Source of the DNA: CAWCXF01 sp963799455
GTDB taxonomy: Bacteria > Pseudomonadota > Alphaproteobacteria > Rhodobacterales > Rhodobacteraceae
Direction: 5' to 3'
DNA: 63,210 nt
Assembly (NCBI GenBank): GCA_963799455.1
Contig: CAWCXF010000002.1
Location: 1-63,210, forward strand
Positions 9,330-19,504 of the stretch are shown here, one piece after another. Under the pieces are notes generated by a model. It saw nothing but the letters and a program-made list of their open reading frames with translations. It did not search any database and was not told where the DNA came from. Numbering within the stretch: the stretch's first letter is position 1; every line of letters starts with the position of its first letter. The position numbers were made by a program, and so were the translations under genes.

Positions 9330-12300
9330 GGCTCCGCTTCGAGTCCGATCTCTCCTACCAGGCCGAGGCCGTCGCCGCCGTCTGCGACCTCTTCAAGGGC
9401 CAGGAGCTGGGCCGCACCGAGTTCACCGTCGCCCGCGCGCCCGCGGAGGACGAGGACTCCCAGGGCGAGCTCGGCCTCGCCCTGGCGCGCCCGCGCCAGG
9501 CCAGCCTCGGCTTCGACGCGCTCGGCCACGGCAACCGCCTGCGCCTCCTGCCGGAAGAGGTGCTGGAGAACCTGCACGCTGTGCAGGGGCGCCAAGGCCT
9601 ACCGCTGGCCGAGACTATCGACCTTAACGACCTCGACTTCACGGTCGAGATGGAGACGGGGACCGGCAAGACCTACGTCTACCTACGCACGGTCTTCGAG
9701 CTGAACCGCCTCTACGGCTGGACCAAGTTCGTTGTCGTCGTGCCCTCGGTCGCCATCCGCGAGGGCGTCACCAAGACCCTGCAGATCACACGGGACCACT
9801 TCCGCGCGCTCTACGCGGGCCAGCCCATGGACTGGTTCGTGTACGACTTCAGCAAGCTCGGGCAGGTGCGGGACTTCGCGACCTCGGCCACGATCAAGGT
9901 GATGGTCGCCACCATCGGCGCGCTCGACAAGGTCGGCGACGGTGAGACGACAGGGAACGTCTTCTACCGCGCCCACGAGAAGACTGGAGGCGACCGACCC
10001 GCGGACCTCGTCCGCGCCACGCGCCCCGTGGTGATCATTGACGAGCCACAGAGCGTCGAAGGAGCAAGCGACAAGGGCGCGGGGTTCAGGGCCCTGCGCG
10101 CGATGAACCCCCTCTGCCGCCTGCGCTACTCGGCCACGCATCTCAAGTCCTACGAGATGGTCTACCGCCTCGACGCCTTCGACGCCCACGCCCAGGGCCT
10201 CGTCAAGGAGATCGTAGTGGCGGGCAAGGAGGTGATGGGAGACCACGACGCGCCCTATGTGCGCCTCGTCGGCGTGAGGACGGCGAAGGGTCGCCCGCCG
10301 GAAGCCAAGGTGGACGTCCACAAGCAGTTCGCCGACGGGGTTAGGCTCGTCGAGGTGGTCGTGCGAGACGGCGACGACTTGGAGGACGTCACGGGTCGGC
10401 CACTCTATCGCGACCACGCAGTGGGCACGATCGAGGGCGGCATGGGCCGCGCGGCCCTCATGGAGCTGCGCATCCCCGGCGACGTCGCGTGGCTCGGCGT
10501 CGGACAGGCCCACGGCGACGTTCACGCGGACGACGTGGCCCGCAAGATGATCCGGCAGACCATCAAGGAGCACTTCGACCGCGAGAAGCGGCTCAGGCCT
10601 CTCAACATCAAGGTCCTATCGCTTTTCTTCGTGGACCACGTAGACAGCTACCGGGTCTACAACGCCGACAACACCAGGTCCCTCGGCCCCTTCGGGACGA
10701 TGTTCGAGGAGGAGGTACAAGAAGCCTCGCGAAGCGCCCGGAGTACGCGGCGAGCCTCTTCACGGACGCCCCGCCCGACCCCGCCTCCGCACATGACGGC
10801 TACTTCTCGCGCGACAAGCGAAACGCGGTCGTCGACGCGCAGCTCAACGCCAAGGGCGAGTTGAAGAACCAGGCTGCCCGCGAGGCGGCCGAGCGCGGCT
10901 ACCAACTCATCATGCGCCACAAGGAGCGGCTCCTGAGCGAGACGGAGCCACTGCGCTTCATCTTCTCCCACTCCGCGCTGCGCGAAGGGTGGGACAACCC
11001 CAACGTCTTCCAGATTTGCGTGCTCCGCTCGATGGGAGGGGAGCGCCAGCGTCGCCAGACGATCGGCCGCGGTCTGAGGCTCTGCGTGGACGCCATGGGT
11101 GAGCGCCGCCGCGACGAGGGGCTGAACTCCCTGACCGTGATCGCCGACGAGACCTTCCAGACCTTCGCGTCAGGTCTCCAGACGGAGATGGAGCAGGATC
11201 TGGGTGTGCGCTTCGGCGTCGTGGAGGCCGGCGGCTTCGCCGCGCTCAGCACCCGCACTCCCGAGGGCACGCCGATGGCCTTGGGCATGACCGAGTCCCA
11301 GGCCCTGTTCGAGCACTTGCGCGCCCAAGGCTTCGTGAATGCCAAGGGCGAGGTGCAGGACAGCCTTCGCTTGGTGCTCAAGGCCGGCACCCTCGCGCTA
11401 CCCGACCGTTTCGACGCGGTGGCACCGGCCGTCCGCGCGCACCTGACCCGGCTGGCGCGCAGGCTCGAGGTCCGCAACGCCGCCGAGCGCCGGGTCGTGA
11501 CACTGAACCGGCAAGTCTTCCTGAGCGAGGACTTCCGCGTGCTGTGGGACTCGATCAAGGCGCGGACGACCTACCGCCTCCACTTCGACCCCGAGGCTCT
11601 GATCAAGTCAGCCGCCGAGGAGATCGCCGTGATGCCGGCTGTCGCGCGGGCGCAGATCCGGTTCCGGCGGGCGACCCTTGCTGTGGAGCGCTCGGGCCTC
11701 GAGGCTCGTGGCGGGACGACGACCGACCAGACTTCGCTGGCCACGAACGCGGGGGACATCCCGGACCTGCTCGGGGAGCTTCAGGCCCGGACCGGCCTTA
11801 TCCGCCGCTCCCTCGTCCGCATCCTCCGGGAGAGCGGGCGGCTGGACGACCTCCGCGCCAATCCATCGGCCTTCCTAGACGCAGCGGCGGCCGCGATCGG
11901 TCGGGCCAAGCGCAGGTGCTTGGTGGACGGCGTGAAGTACGAGAAGCTCGGGGATGGGGCTCACTACGCCCAAGCGCTGTTCGAGGAGCAGGAGATCACC
12001 GGCTATCTGAAGAACCTTCTCGACGCGAAGAAGTCGGTCATGGATGCCGTCGTCTTCGACTCGAGCGTCGAGGAGGACTTCGCCAAGGAGCTCGATGCGA
12101 GCGACCAAGTGAAGGTCTTCGCCAAGCTCCCGCGGTGGTTTCAAGTGCCTACGCCGCTGGGAAGCTACAACCCTGACTGGGCGGTCCTGGCGACGGATGC
12201 CGAAGGCGACCGGCTGTACTTCGTCGTCGAGACCAAGGGCGATGCCGTCGCAGCCAACCTGCGCGACATGGAGAAGGTCAAGATTGATTGTGGCACCAAA

Positions 12301-12384
12301 CATTTCGAGGTGATTGCAGCGCCGCCCGGTCGACCGACGTATAGGGTGGCGACGAACTTGAGCCAGGTGCTGGCGGTGCCCTGA
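9326..12384 (+). pseudogene. res: Type III restriction endonuclease/helicase (Res), one frame break
   Basis: Res is the ATP-dependent translocase and nuclease partner of Mod. The first frame has METGTGKT (Walker A, about residues 109-116), VVVPSVAIREG, the DEAD-like box IIDEPQ and LRYSATH. Near 10717-10735 the frame changes, and the second frame continues KRPEYAASLF, FSHSALREGWDNPNVFQ, motif VI QTIGRGLRL and the C-terminal nuclease motif PDWAV...VVETKGD (PD-(D/E)xK type). Total length of about 1020 residues is normal. A one- or two-base indel is the only defect. If real, it removes restriction but leaves Mod methylation. If an artefact, the system is complete. Confidence 0.88.
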
Positions 12385-12400
12385 TTGTGGCAAACCCAAA

Positions 12401-12425
12401 CCTGTCTCGACCCAACCGAGATAGG
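12401..12425. terminator. Possible bidirectional hairpin between converging genes
   Basis: CCTGTCTCG at 12401-12409 pairs with CGAGATAGG at 12417-12425 (eight of nine positions) with a 7-base loop, between the converging res and oxidoreductase genes. There is no T-tract, so it is only a weak terminator candidate. Confidence 0.35.
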
Positions 12426-12438
12426 ATCAGCCGCCCCC

Positions 12439-13731
12439 TCACCCCCCCCATCGTTCGCGGAGCCGGTTGTACGCGACCACCGCGCCCACGGCCGGTTGGC
12501 GCAGCGCATGGAGCGGGATCGGCTTGGCCTTCGTGACGGGGAAGTCGAGCGCTTCGGCGGGCGCGCCCTGCCCCCACTGCGCCAGGACTCGGCCCATCGC
12601 GGTCGCCATGGCGACGCCCCGTCCGTTGTAGCCCAGGCCCGCGACGAGGCCCGGCTGGAGCTCGTGCAGGTGCGGGTAGTGATCGGGCGTCAGCGCGACG
12701 AAGCCCCCCCAGGCGTGGCGCCACTCGGCGTCCGCGATCTGGGGGAAAAGGCGCGCGGTGGTGTCGCGCAGCAAGCGCTGCTGCGCGCGCAGGCCCCCTT
12801 CGGTGTAGGCGCCGCGCCCCCCCATGACGAAGCGGCCCTGCGCGTCGAGGCGGAAGTAGAGCAGGAGCCGGCGGCTGTCGGAGGCGACATGGCCGCCGGG
12901 CAGCACGCTGCGGCGCAGGTTGTCGCTGAGCGGCTCGGTGGCGACCTGCACCGAGCGCACAGGGACCACCGTGCGCGCCAAGGGCGGCATCAGCCCGTCG
13001 GTGTAGCCGTTGGTGCAGAGTATCACGCGCCGCGCCCGCAGGCGGCCGCCGTCCGTCCGCAGCCGCCAGCCGTCCCTCTCGGGCTCGATGGCGCGCGCCG
13101 CGCTCGCGCCGTGCAGCCGCGCGCCGGCGCGCTGGGCGGCCTCGGACAGGCCCAGTGCGTAGTTGAGCGGATGGAGGCTGCCGCCGCGCGCGTCGAGCAG
13201 GCCGCCGAGATAAGCCTTGGTGCCGAGGATATCCGACGCCTCCGAGCGGCCGAGGAGCTTGACCGGCGCGCCGCGGCGCGACCACTGCTCTACGCGCGCG
13301 CGTGCCACCCCGAGGGCCGCCTCGGTATGGCTGGGCTGGATCCAGCCGGCGCGCACGGCGTTGCACGCGATCGCGTGGCGCTCGATCAGATCGAACACGA
13401 GGTCGGGCGCGCCGCCTGCCAGCGCCACCAAGCGCCGGCCCCGGTCCGCGCCGAAGCGCGCCTCGATCGCGTCGGGGTCCTCCTTCAGCCCCGGGATCAC
13501 CTGGCCTCCGTTGCGCCCTGAGGCGCCCCATCCTGGCGTTTCGGTCTCTAGAAGCGCGACGTCAACCCCCGCCTCGGCCAGATGCAGCGCCGCCGACAGG
13601 CCGGTGAAGCCGCCCCCTACGATCGCGACCTCGGCCTCCGCTTCCCCCACCAAGGGAGGGCAGGGCGGCATGGGGTTCGCCGTGGCGCTCCAGAGCGAGT
13701 CGGCGAGCGGCGCGATCTCGTGGGTGATCAT
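12439..13731 (-). CDS. FAD-dependent amine oxidoreductase, PuuB-like
   Basis: A 430-residue protein of the D-amino-acid-oxidase/PuuB family with an N-terminal dinucleotide-binding motif VAIVGGGFTGLSAALHLAEAG (about residues 30-50), SGRNGGQV, and a C-terminal FAD-contact region GLGYNGRGVAMATAMG. PuuB oxidises gamma-glutamylputrescine. The start ATG at 13731 is supported by a GGGAGGA ribosome binding site just upstream. The regulator gene lies upstream on the same strand and a polyamine-type transporter is divergent, so a role in oxidising an imported polyamine or derived amine is likely. The exact substrate cannot be read from the sequence. Confidence 0.85.
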   Translation of the reverse strand: MITHEIAPLADSLWSATANPMPPCPPLVGEAEAEVAIVGGGFTGLSAALHLAEAGVDVALLETETPGWGASGRNGGQVIPGLKEDPDAIEARFGADRGRRLVALAGGAPDLVFDLIERHAIACNAVRAGWIQPSHTEAALGVARARVEQWSRRGAPVKLLGRSEASDILGTKAYLGGLLDARGGSLHPLNYALGLSEAAQRAGARLHGASAARAIEPERDGWRLRTDGGRLRARRVILCTNGYTDGLMPPLARTVVPVRSVQVATEPLSDNLRRSVLPGGHVASDSRRLLLYFRLDAQGRFVMGGRGAYTEGGLRAQQRLLRDTTARLFPQIADAEWRHAWGGFVALTPDHYPHLHELQPGLVAGLGYNGRGVAMATAMGRVLAQWGQGAPAEALDFPVTKAKPIPLHALRQPAVGAVVAYNRLRERWGG

Positions 13732-13766
13732 TAGGGGTATCCTCCCTCTGTCAGAATCCTCGTGGT

Positions 13767-14365
13767 TCAGTAGAGCGCGGGCGTCACCACCCAGATCAGC
13801 TCGCACGCCCGGTCCCCCTCGGCCCAGAAGCGGATGCCGGCGCGTAGCCTCGAAGGCGAAGGCGTCACCCTCGCCAAGACGAAAGGTCTCGCCGTCCACC
13901 TCGAGCCCCAGCACCCCCGCCAGCACGGTGCCGCATTTGGCGCCTTCGGGGTGGTTGTACGGGGTGCTCACCCGTGGAGCCCCCCGGCTGGATGATGATC
14001 CGCATCATCTGGATCCCGACGCAGGCGTCGGGTGTCATCAGCTCCTTGACCATCCCTTTGGCCCCGAGGTCGAGCACGCGCCGGGCGTGCCGGCGCACCA
14101 CGATGTCGCCCGCCGCCCCCGGCTCACGCTCGGCCGCCTCGAACAGCCATCCAATGGGCATGTCGAGCGCCATGCAGATGGCGCCGAGCGAGCGCAGCGA
14201 GGGCGAGGACAGCCCGCGCTCGATCTGGCTCAGCAGGCCGATCGACACGTCCGCGCGGCTTGCGACGTCCTGGAGGGATAGGCCACGCACCTTGCGCCGA
14301 AGCCTGAGCTTCTTACCGATGCCGTCATGCGCGGCGATAGGGGTCTTGCTCGCCAGCGCCTTCAT
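13767..14365 (-). pseudogene. XRE-family regulator with cupin sensor (PuuR-like), two frame breaks
   Basis: The N-terminus IGKKLRLRRKVRGLSLQDVA and VSIGLLSQIERG (about residues 16-52) is a clear lambda-repressor-type HTH. The cupin half follows in shifted frames: MMRIIIQPGGSTGE, then TPYNHPEGAKCGTVLAGVL and LGEGDAFAFEA, then GDRACELIWVVTPALY with a stop at 13767. Shifts lie near 13965 and 13850. HTH-cupin proteins such as PuuR repress polyamine genes and are relieved by putrescine. It is placed just upstream of the PuuB-like gene. The ribosome binding site AGGAGG precedes a five-codon reading frame (MSISR) whose stop overlaps the ATG at 14365, so the true start may be ATG at 14377 with another indel. 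Confidence 0.78.
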
Positions 14366-14456
14366 CGGGAAATTGACATCTTGGTCCTCCTTCGATCATG
14401 CTGAAAGAAAGCGCGCCGGGTTTCAATGGCGCAGGAATGGTCGCAGGAGGTGTGCA

Positions 14457-15514
14457 TGACGAAGATAGGGATCATCAGGGGCGGGACGTCGCCGCCATGG
14501 CCCTCATGCTGGTGCTCGCGCCGCAGGGCGCGACTGCGCAGGACACGATCACCTTCACCTCGTTTGGCGGCGCTATGCAGGAGGCCCAGCGCAAAGCCCT
14601 GCTCGACCCCACCGACGGAGGCGCTCGGCATCACGATCCTGCGAGGACACGCTGACGGGCATCGCCGAGGTCCGCGCGCAGGTGATGGCCGGCGCGGTGA
14701 CCTGGGACATCGTCGATCTAGGCCTGCCGGACTGCGCGGCGGCCGAGGCCGAGGGCATGTTCGAGCCGCTCGACTACGACGTCGTCTCGACCGAAGGGTT
14801 CGAGGAGGCGGCTTACTCCGAGAGCGTGGATCGGCACGATCTACTTCTCCACCGTGATCGCGCTATGACACCGAGGCCTATGCGGGACAACCCGCCCCGA
14901 AAGCTGGGCCGACTTCTGGGACGTCGAGACCTTCCCCGGCACGCGCGCGCTGCGCAACATCGCCGTCGCGAACCTCGAGATCGCGCTGCTTGCCGACGGG
15001 GTGCGCCGCGGACGACGATCTATCCGCTCGACGTCGATCGCGCCTTCGCCAAGCTCGACGAGATCAAGCCGCACGTCGACGGTCTGGTGGACGTCGGGCG
15101 CCCAGTCCGCACAGCTGATGGCGGATGGCGAGGTGGACATGATCTCGATCTGGAACGGCCGGCTCGATACCGCGATCGCCGACGGCATCGCCGGTGGACT
15201 ACACGTTCAACGAGGCGATCGCCTCGCTCGACTGCCTGGCCATCCCCAAGGGCGCGCCGAACAAGGACAGGCCATGGAGGCGCTGGCCTCATGGTCTCGC
15301 CCGAGTAGCAGGCGCAACATCCCGAGTACATCAACTACGGCCCCACCACGTCGCTGGCCTTCGATACGGGCGAGATCGACCGAGCGAGATGAGCGCGCAT
15401 AAGCCCGTCCGCGCCCGAGAACCTCGCGAAACGCAGGTGATTACCGATGCGGAGTTCTGGCGCGAGCACCGCCAGGAAGTCGCAGGAGCGGTGGGACGCC
15501 TTGATCACCCGTAG
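14457..15514 (+). pseudogene. Polyamine-type ABC transporter substrate-binding protein, many frame breaks
   Basis: Reading across frames gives a PotD/PotF-like protein: a signal peptide ending LMLVLAPQGATAQ, then DTITFTSFGGAMQEAQRKAL, GAVTWDIVDLGLPDCAAAEA, ESWADFWDVETFPGTRAL, QLMADGEVDMISIWNGRL and YGPTTSLAFDTGEID. These are the conserved blocks of extracytoplasmic polyamine-binding proteins. At least seven one-base indels interrupt it, for example near 14490, 14640, 14826, 14862, 14897 and 15010. It heads a four-gene transporter operon divergent from the regulator. The ribosome binding site GCAGGAGG precedes the ATG at 14457. Conserved protein segments between the breaks favour sequencing error over old decay. 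Confidence 0.75.
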
Positions 15515-15578
15515 ACCCACGAGGACGACGCTGCGGGCCCGCCATCCGCGGTCCGGCAGCACACCGGGCGGAGGACGC

Positions 15579-16661
15579 ATGGCGACAACCGCTCCCATCG
15601 CAGCCGATCGCCATTGAGGGCATCAGCAAGCGCTACGGCGCCGTCACGGCGCTCGACGATGTGGCGCTCGAGATCGGCTCGGGCGAGTTCCTGACGCTGC
15701 TCGGGCCGTCGGGATCGGGCAAGACGACGCTCCTGATGGTGCTGGCGGGCTTCGTCGGCCGCACCAGCGGGCGGGTTGGGTGGGCGGCGCCGACATCACC
15801 CGCACGCCGCCGCACAAGCGCGATTTCGGCATGGTGTTCCAGAACTACGCGCTCTTTCCGCACATGACCGTGGCGCGAGAACGTCGGCTATCCGCTTCGG
15901 TGCGCTCGTGCGTCGCGACGGAGATCGAGCGCAGGTCGGCCGAGGCCTGGACCTCGTGCAGCTCAGGCCATGGCCGGGCGCCGGGTCGATGAGCTCTCAG
16001 GCGGGCAGCGCCAGCGCATCGCGCTCGCCCGCGCCGTCTTGTTCGAACCGCGCGTCCTGCTGATGGACGAGCCGCTGTCCGCGCTCGACAAGAAGCCTGC
16101 GCGAGCGGATGCAGATCGAGATCCGCGCCCTGCACGAGACGGCTCGGCATCACCACGGTCTACGTGACCCACGACCAGCGCGAGGCACTCACCATGTCCG
16201 ACCGCATCGCCGTTATCGATCGACGGGCGGATCGCCCAGGTGGACGCGCCGCGCGCAGCTTTACGAGCGCCCGACCAGCGCGTTCGTCGCCGAGTTCGTC
16301 GGCGAGTCCACCCTCCTGTCGGTGGACCGCGACGCGGCGTGACGCTGACGCTTCGGCGGCCGCCCGATCGAGGCGGCCGCGGGCCGGCACGGCGACCTTC
16401 TCGTCGTGCGCCCCGAAAAGCTGGAGTTTTGCGACGGCGCCGGCATCCGGAGGACGGATCACTTCTGTTCGAGGGCACGCCTGGCCGACCTCGTCTTCCA
16501 GGGCGAGACGCTCCTGGCGCAGATCCGCCTTGCCGACGGCCCGCCATCGCCTGCGCCGCTCGACGCGGCCGAGGAGATGCCGGCGTTGCCTGAGATCGGG
16601 CGCCGTTATCCCGGTGACCCTGACGCCACCGATACCGTCATCGTGCCGAGCGCAGCCCGTG
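15579..16661 (+). pseudogene. Polyamine-type ABC transporter ATPase (PotA/PotG-like), frame breaks
   Basis: The blocks present are IEGISKRYGAVTALDDVALE, Walker A LLGPSGSGKTT, the Q-loop VFQNYALFPHMTV, the signature VDELSGGQRQRIALARA, Walker B VLLMDEPLSALD, switch His VYVTHDQREALTMSD, and a C-terminal TOBE-like part RPTSAFVAEFVGES. It couples ATP hydrolysis to import with the permeases that follow. Start ATG at 15579 has CGGAGGA upstream. Breaks occur near 15605, 15775, 15875, 15965, 16095, 16220, 16260 and later, so no single frame encodes it. Confidence 0.78.
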
Positions 16662-17587
16662 ACGTCATCGCGCAGGAGGGCCTGGACGACGCGGGACGGA
16701 CCGGGCGCGCCCTGAAACGCGCGAGAAGACGGAGCGGCGCGAGCTGCTGGGGCGTCTGCTCGGCGATCGCCGCCATCCTGCTTCTGGTGGGCGTCGTCGC
16801 CTTCCTGCCTGTGGGCTGGCTCTTCTGGCTGTCGGTGATCGAGGACGGGCAGTTGACGCCTCGACCACTACCAGAGGATCGCCGACGAGCCCCACCTACG
16901 GGCGCATCTTCTGGACCAGACCTTCGAGATCAGCGCCGTCGTCACGGCATCTGCGCTGCTGCTCGGCTTTCCCGCTCGCCTACCTGATCAGCCAACTGCC
17001 CGCCACGCTGGGCGCAGTTTGTGCCTGATCTTCGTGCTGGTGCCGTTCTGGACGTCGCTGCTGGTGCGCACCTACGCGTGGCTCGTGCTGCTTGCAGCGG
17101 CGGGGGCTCGTGAACGAGATGGCTATGGACATCTGGGCGCTGAGTGAGCCCCTGCAACTCGTGCACAACTACACCGGCACGGTGATCGGCATGGTCCACA
17201 TCATGCTGCCGTTCATGATCCTGCCGCTCTACGCCGCGCTCCGCGCCGTCGACCCGAACTGACCTGCGGGCGGCCGCCAATCTCGGCGCCTCGCCCGTGC
17301 GCGCGTTCTGGTCGCGTGTTCTTCCCGCTGTCGCTGCCGGGGCTGATCGCGGGCAGCCTGCTGGTCTTCATCCTGTGCCTCGGCTTCTACGTCACGCCCG
17401 CGCTCCTGGGCGGCGGGCGGTGATGATGGTGTCGATGAAGATCCAGCAGAACGCGCGCCATCTACTTCGACTGGGGCGCGGCCAGCGCGCTCGGCGTGGT
17501 GCTGCTGGTGGTGACGCTGTCGCATCTTCTGGGTCGTGGACCGCGTGCTCGCCGTCGAGCGGCTGCTTCGGAGGGGGCGCGCTCATG
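16659..17587 (+). pseudogene. Polyamine-type ABC permease 1 (PotB/PotH-like), frame breaks
   Basis: Composite translation shows a membrane protein: AAILLLVGVVAFLPVGWLFW, SAVVTASALLLGFPLAYLIS, VLVPFWTSLLVRTYAW, the family-typical GMVHIMLPFMILPLYAALRA (EAA-loop region), then GLIAGSLLVFILCLGFYVTP. About six membrane segments are expected. Probable GTG start at 16659 overlaps the ATPase end. Several single-base indels (near 16740, 16860, 16970, 17010, 17100, 17260, 17320) break the frame. Confidence 0.7.
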
Positions 17588-18394
17588 CTCCTGCGGCCCG
17601 CCTCCGAGACGCAGATCACCCATCTCGGGCGCCTGTGGCTCTACCTCCTGGCCGCGGCGGTGGTGCTGTTCTTCTGTTCCCCGTCTTGATCGTCATCCCG
17701 ATGTCGTTCTCGGACTCCGCGCGTTCCTGCGAATTCCCGCCGGAGGGGTTGTCGCTGCGCTGGTACGAGAGCTATCTCGCCTCGCTCGAGTGGCGGCGCG
17801 CGACTTGGGTGTCGCTGCAGGTCGCGGTCCTCACCATGCTGGTCGCGACCCCGCTCGGCGTGGCCGCGGCCTACGGGCTGACGCCTCCGGCGTCCGCTTC
17901 GCCCGGACCGCGTCAATTGCTGCTGATCAGCGCCGCTGATCATCCCCGTCATCATCCTGGGCGTCGGGATCTTCTACCTCTACGTCCGGCTCGGGCTCGT
18001 GAACACCATCGATCGGCCTCGTGCTGGCCCACTCGATCCTTGCGATCCCGTTCGTGCTCGTGACCACCGCCTCGGGGCTCGAGCAGTTCGACATGAACCA
18101 GGAACGCGTCGCGCGCTCGCTCGGTGCCAGCCGCCTCACGGCGTTCCTGCACCGTCACGCTGCCGCAGATCGCGTGCTCCGTCGTGGCCGGCGCGCTCTT
18201 CGCCTTCATCACCTCGCTGGACGAGGTGGTGATCGCGCTCTTCATCTCAGGCGGCGAGAATCACGACGCTGACCCGGCGCATGTTCACGGGACTGCGCGA
18301 CGAGATCGACCCCACGATCGCCGCGATCTCGTCGATGCTGATCGTGATCTCGGTGCTGGCGCTCTGCGTCCTGCTGTTCGTGCGTCGCCGCTGA
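17585..18394 (+). pseudogene. Polyamine-type ABC permease 2 (PotC/PotI-like), frame breaks
   Basis: Last gene of the transporter. Composite translation: LGRLWLYLLAAAVVLFF, VLIVIPMSFSDS, GLSLRWYESYLASLEWRRAT, VAVLTMLVATPLGVAAAYGL, the EAA-type loop QERVARSLGASRLTAF, LPQIACSVVAGALFAFITSL, DEVVIALFISGGENTTLTRR and a C-terminus ending VLLFVRRR with stop at 18392-18394. These blocks are diagnostic of the PotC/PotI family. Indels near 17678, 17730, 17895, 17935, 18010, 18155 and 18265 break it. Together with the three upstream genes it forms one import system whose natural substrate is probably putrescine or spermidine. Confidence 0.75.
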
Positions 18395-18483
18395 CGGGAG
18401 AGCCCGCCGCGACGACCAGCCTGTCCCGGTGAGCGTGCCCACTTGGCGCCGTCACCATGCGGCCCATCGGCTATCGCGTCGCT

Positions 18484-19476
18484 TTACTGCCGTCTGACGT
18501 AGCTCTTGGCGATCGAGGCGCCGAGCGTGTACTTCGGGTCGACCATGTTCCCCAGGCGGACCTTGCCGCACATGGTCAGCAGCATGTAGGCATCGGCTTC
18601 GCTTTGCCCGGTCTCGGCCGCGAGCCAGCGCACGAGCTCGCGGTAGGCGATGCGGGCTGCGTCCTCCAGGGGACGCGCGCTGCCGATGAACATCATCCTG
18701 TCCTCGGTCTCGAGCTGCGGCCAGGCGTTGCCGTGGCCCTTGATCAGGTCGACCTGCAGCTCGACGGTGGCCGGCATCTCCATCGCCACGCCGCAGAGCT
18801 CCCCGTCGCCCTGGATTGCGTGGCAGTCGCCGAGGTAGAGGTAGCCGCCCGCCTTGTTCACCGGCAGGTAGATGATCGCCCCCGGCGCGACGTCGGGCAG
18901 GTCCATGTTGCCGCCGTAGTAGTCCGGCTGTAGCGACGAGATCGCCTCGATCTCGGGCGAGGTCCCGATCGTGCCGATGAACGGCTCGTAGGGCAGGGTC
19001 ACCGCGTCGGACCAGTAGACGCCCTGCTCGTCCAGCCGGACCTTCTTGACCTTCTCGGGCAGCGCGGGGTTCAGGAGCGCCGTGTGACCGGTCGCCACCA
19101 GGCCGCCGAACTCGGGGATGAGGCAGGTGGTGCCCACTGGCTGCGGCCCGCGCGGCTTGATCGAGAGGATGCGCACGGCGAGCGCGTCGCCCTTCTCGGC
19201 GCCCTTGACGGAGATCGGCCCGGTCTGCGGGTTGAGGTAGGGAAAGTTCAGCTTCTCGGACGGCTTGTCGGACTCGCTCGCGATCTTGCCCTCGAAGGCG
19301 TCGTGCGTCTCGACGGTGACGACGGCACCCGGCTCGACCTTGAGCACGGGGTCGGCGTAGGGGCCGTAGACGTAGTGGAACGTGCCCTGGTCCTCGATCG
19401 AGATGTGGTGCCTGGCGCCGGGTCTTCCGCCGGCGACGCCCTTGCGGGCCATGATCGAGTGTTCGAGCCAACTCAT
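18484..19476 (-). CDS. Acetamidase/formamidase family hydrolase
   Basis: A 330-residue intact cytoplasmic amidohydrolase of the FmdA/AmdA family, which hydrolyses formamide or short amides to ammonia and the acid. Family segments visible are VEPGAVVTVETHDAFEGKI, PQTGPISVKGAEKGDALAV, YLPVNKAGGYLYLGDCHAIQ (metal-site region) and GDGELCGVAMEMPATVELQV. It is the last gene of the minus-strand amide operon, downstream of the Urt-type ATPase genes, so it probably uses the imported substrate. Start at 19476 (MSWLEHSIMARKG) has GGAAAGG upstream; MARKG at 19452 is an alternative. Confidence 0.88.
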   Translation of the reverse strand: MSWLEHSIMARKGVAGGRPGARHHISIEDQGTFHYVYGPYADPVLKVEPGAVVTVETHDAFEGKIASESDKPSEKLNFPYLNPQTGPISVKGAEKGDALAVRILSIKPRGPQPVGTTCLIPEFGGLVATGHTALLNPALPEKVKKVRLDEQGVYWSDAVTLPYEPFIGTIGTSPEIEAISSLQPDYYGGNMDLPDVAPGAIIYLPVNKAGGYLYLGDCHAIQGDGELCGVAMEMPATVELQVDLIKGHGNAWPQLETEDRMMFIGSARPLEDAARIAYRELVRWLAAETGQSEADAYMLLTMCGKVRLGNMVDPKYTLGASIAKSYVRRQ

Positions 19477-19504
19477 CGGCTTTCCTTTCCCGGTTCGGGT
19501 TTCA

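Noticed and set aside
3331..12384. DISARM or BREX system
   Set aside because: No DUF1998, PglZ, BrxC or drmB-like genes were seen. The methylase and nuclease are type III Mod and Res.
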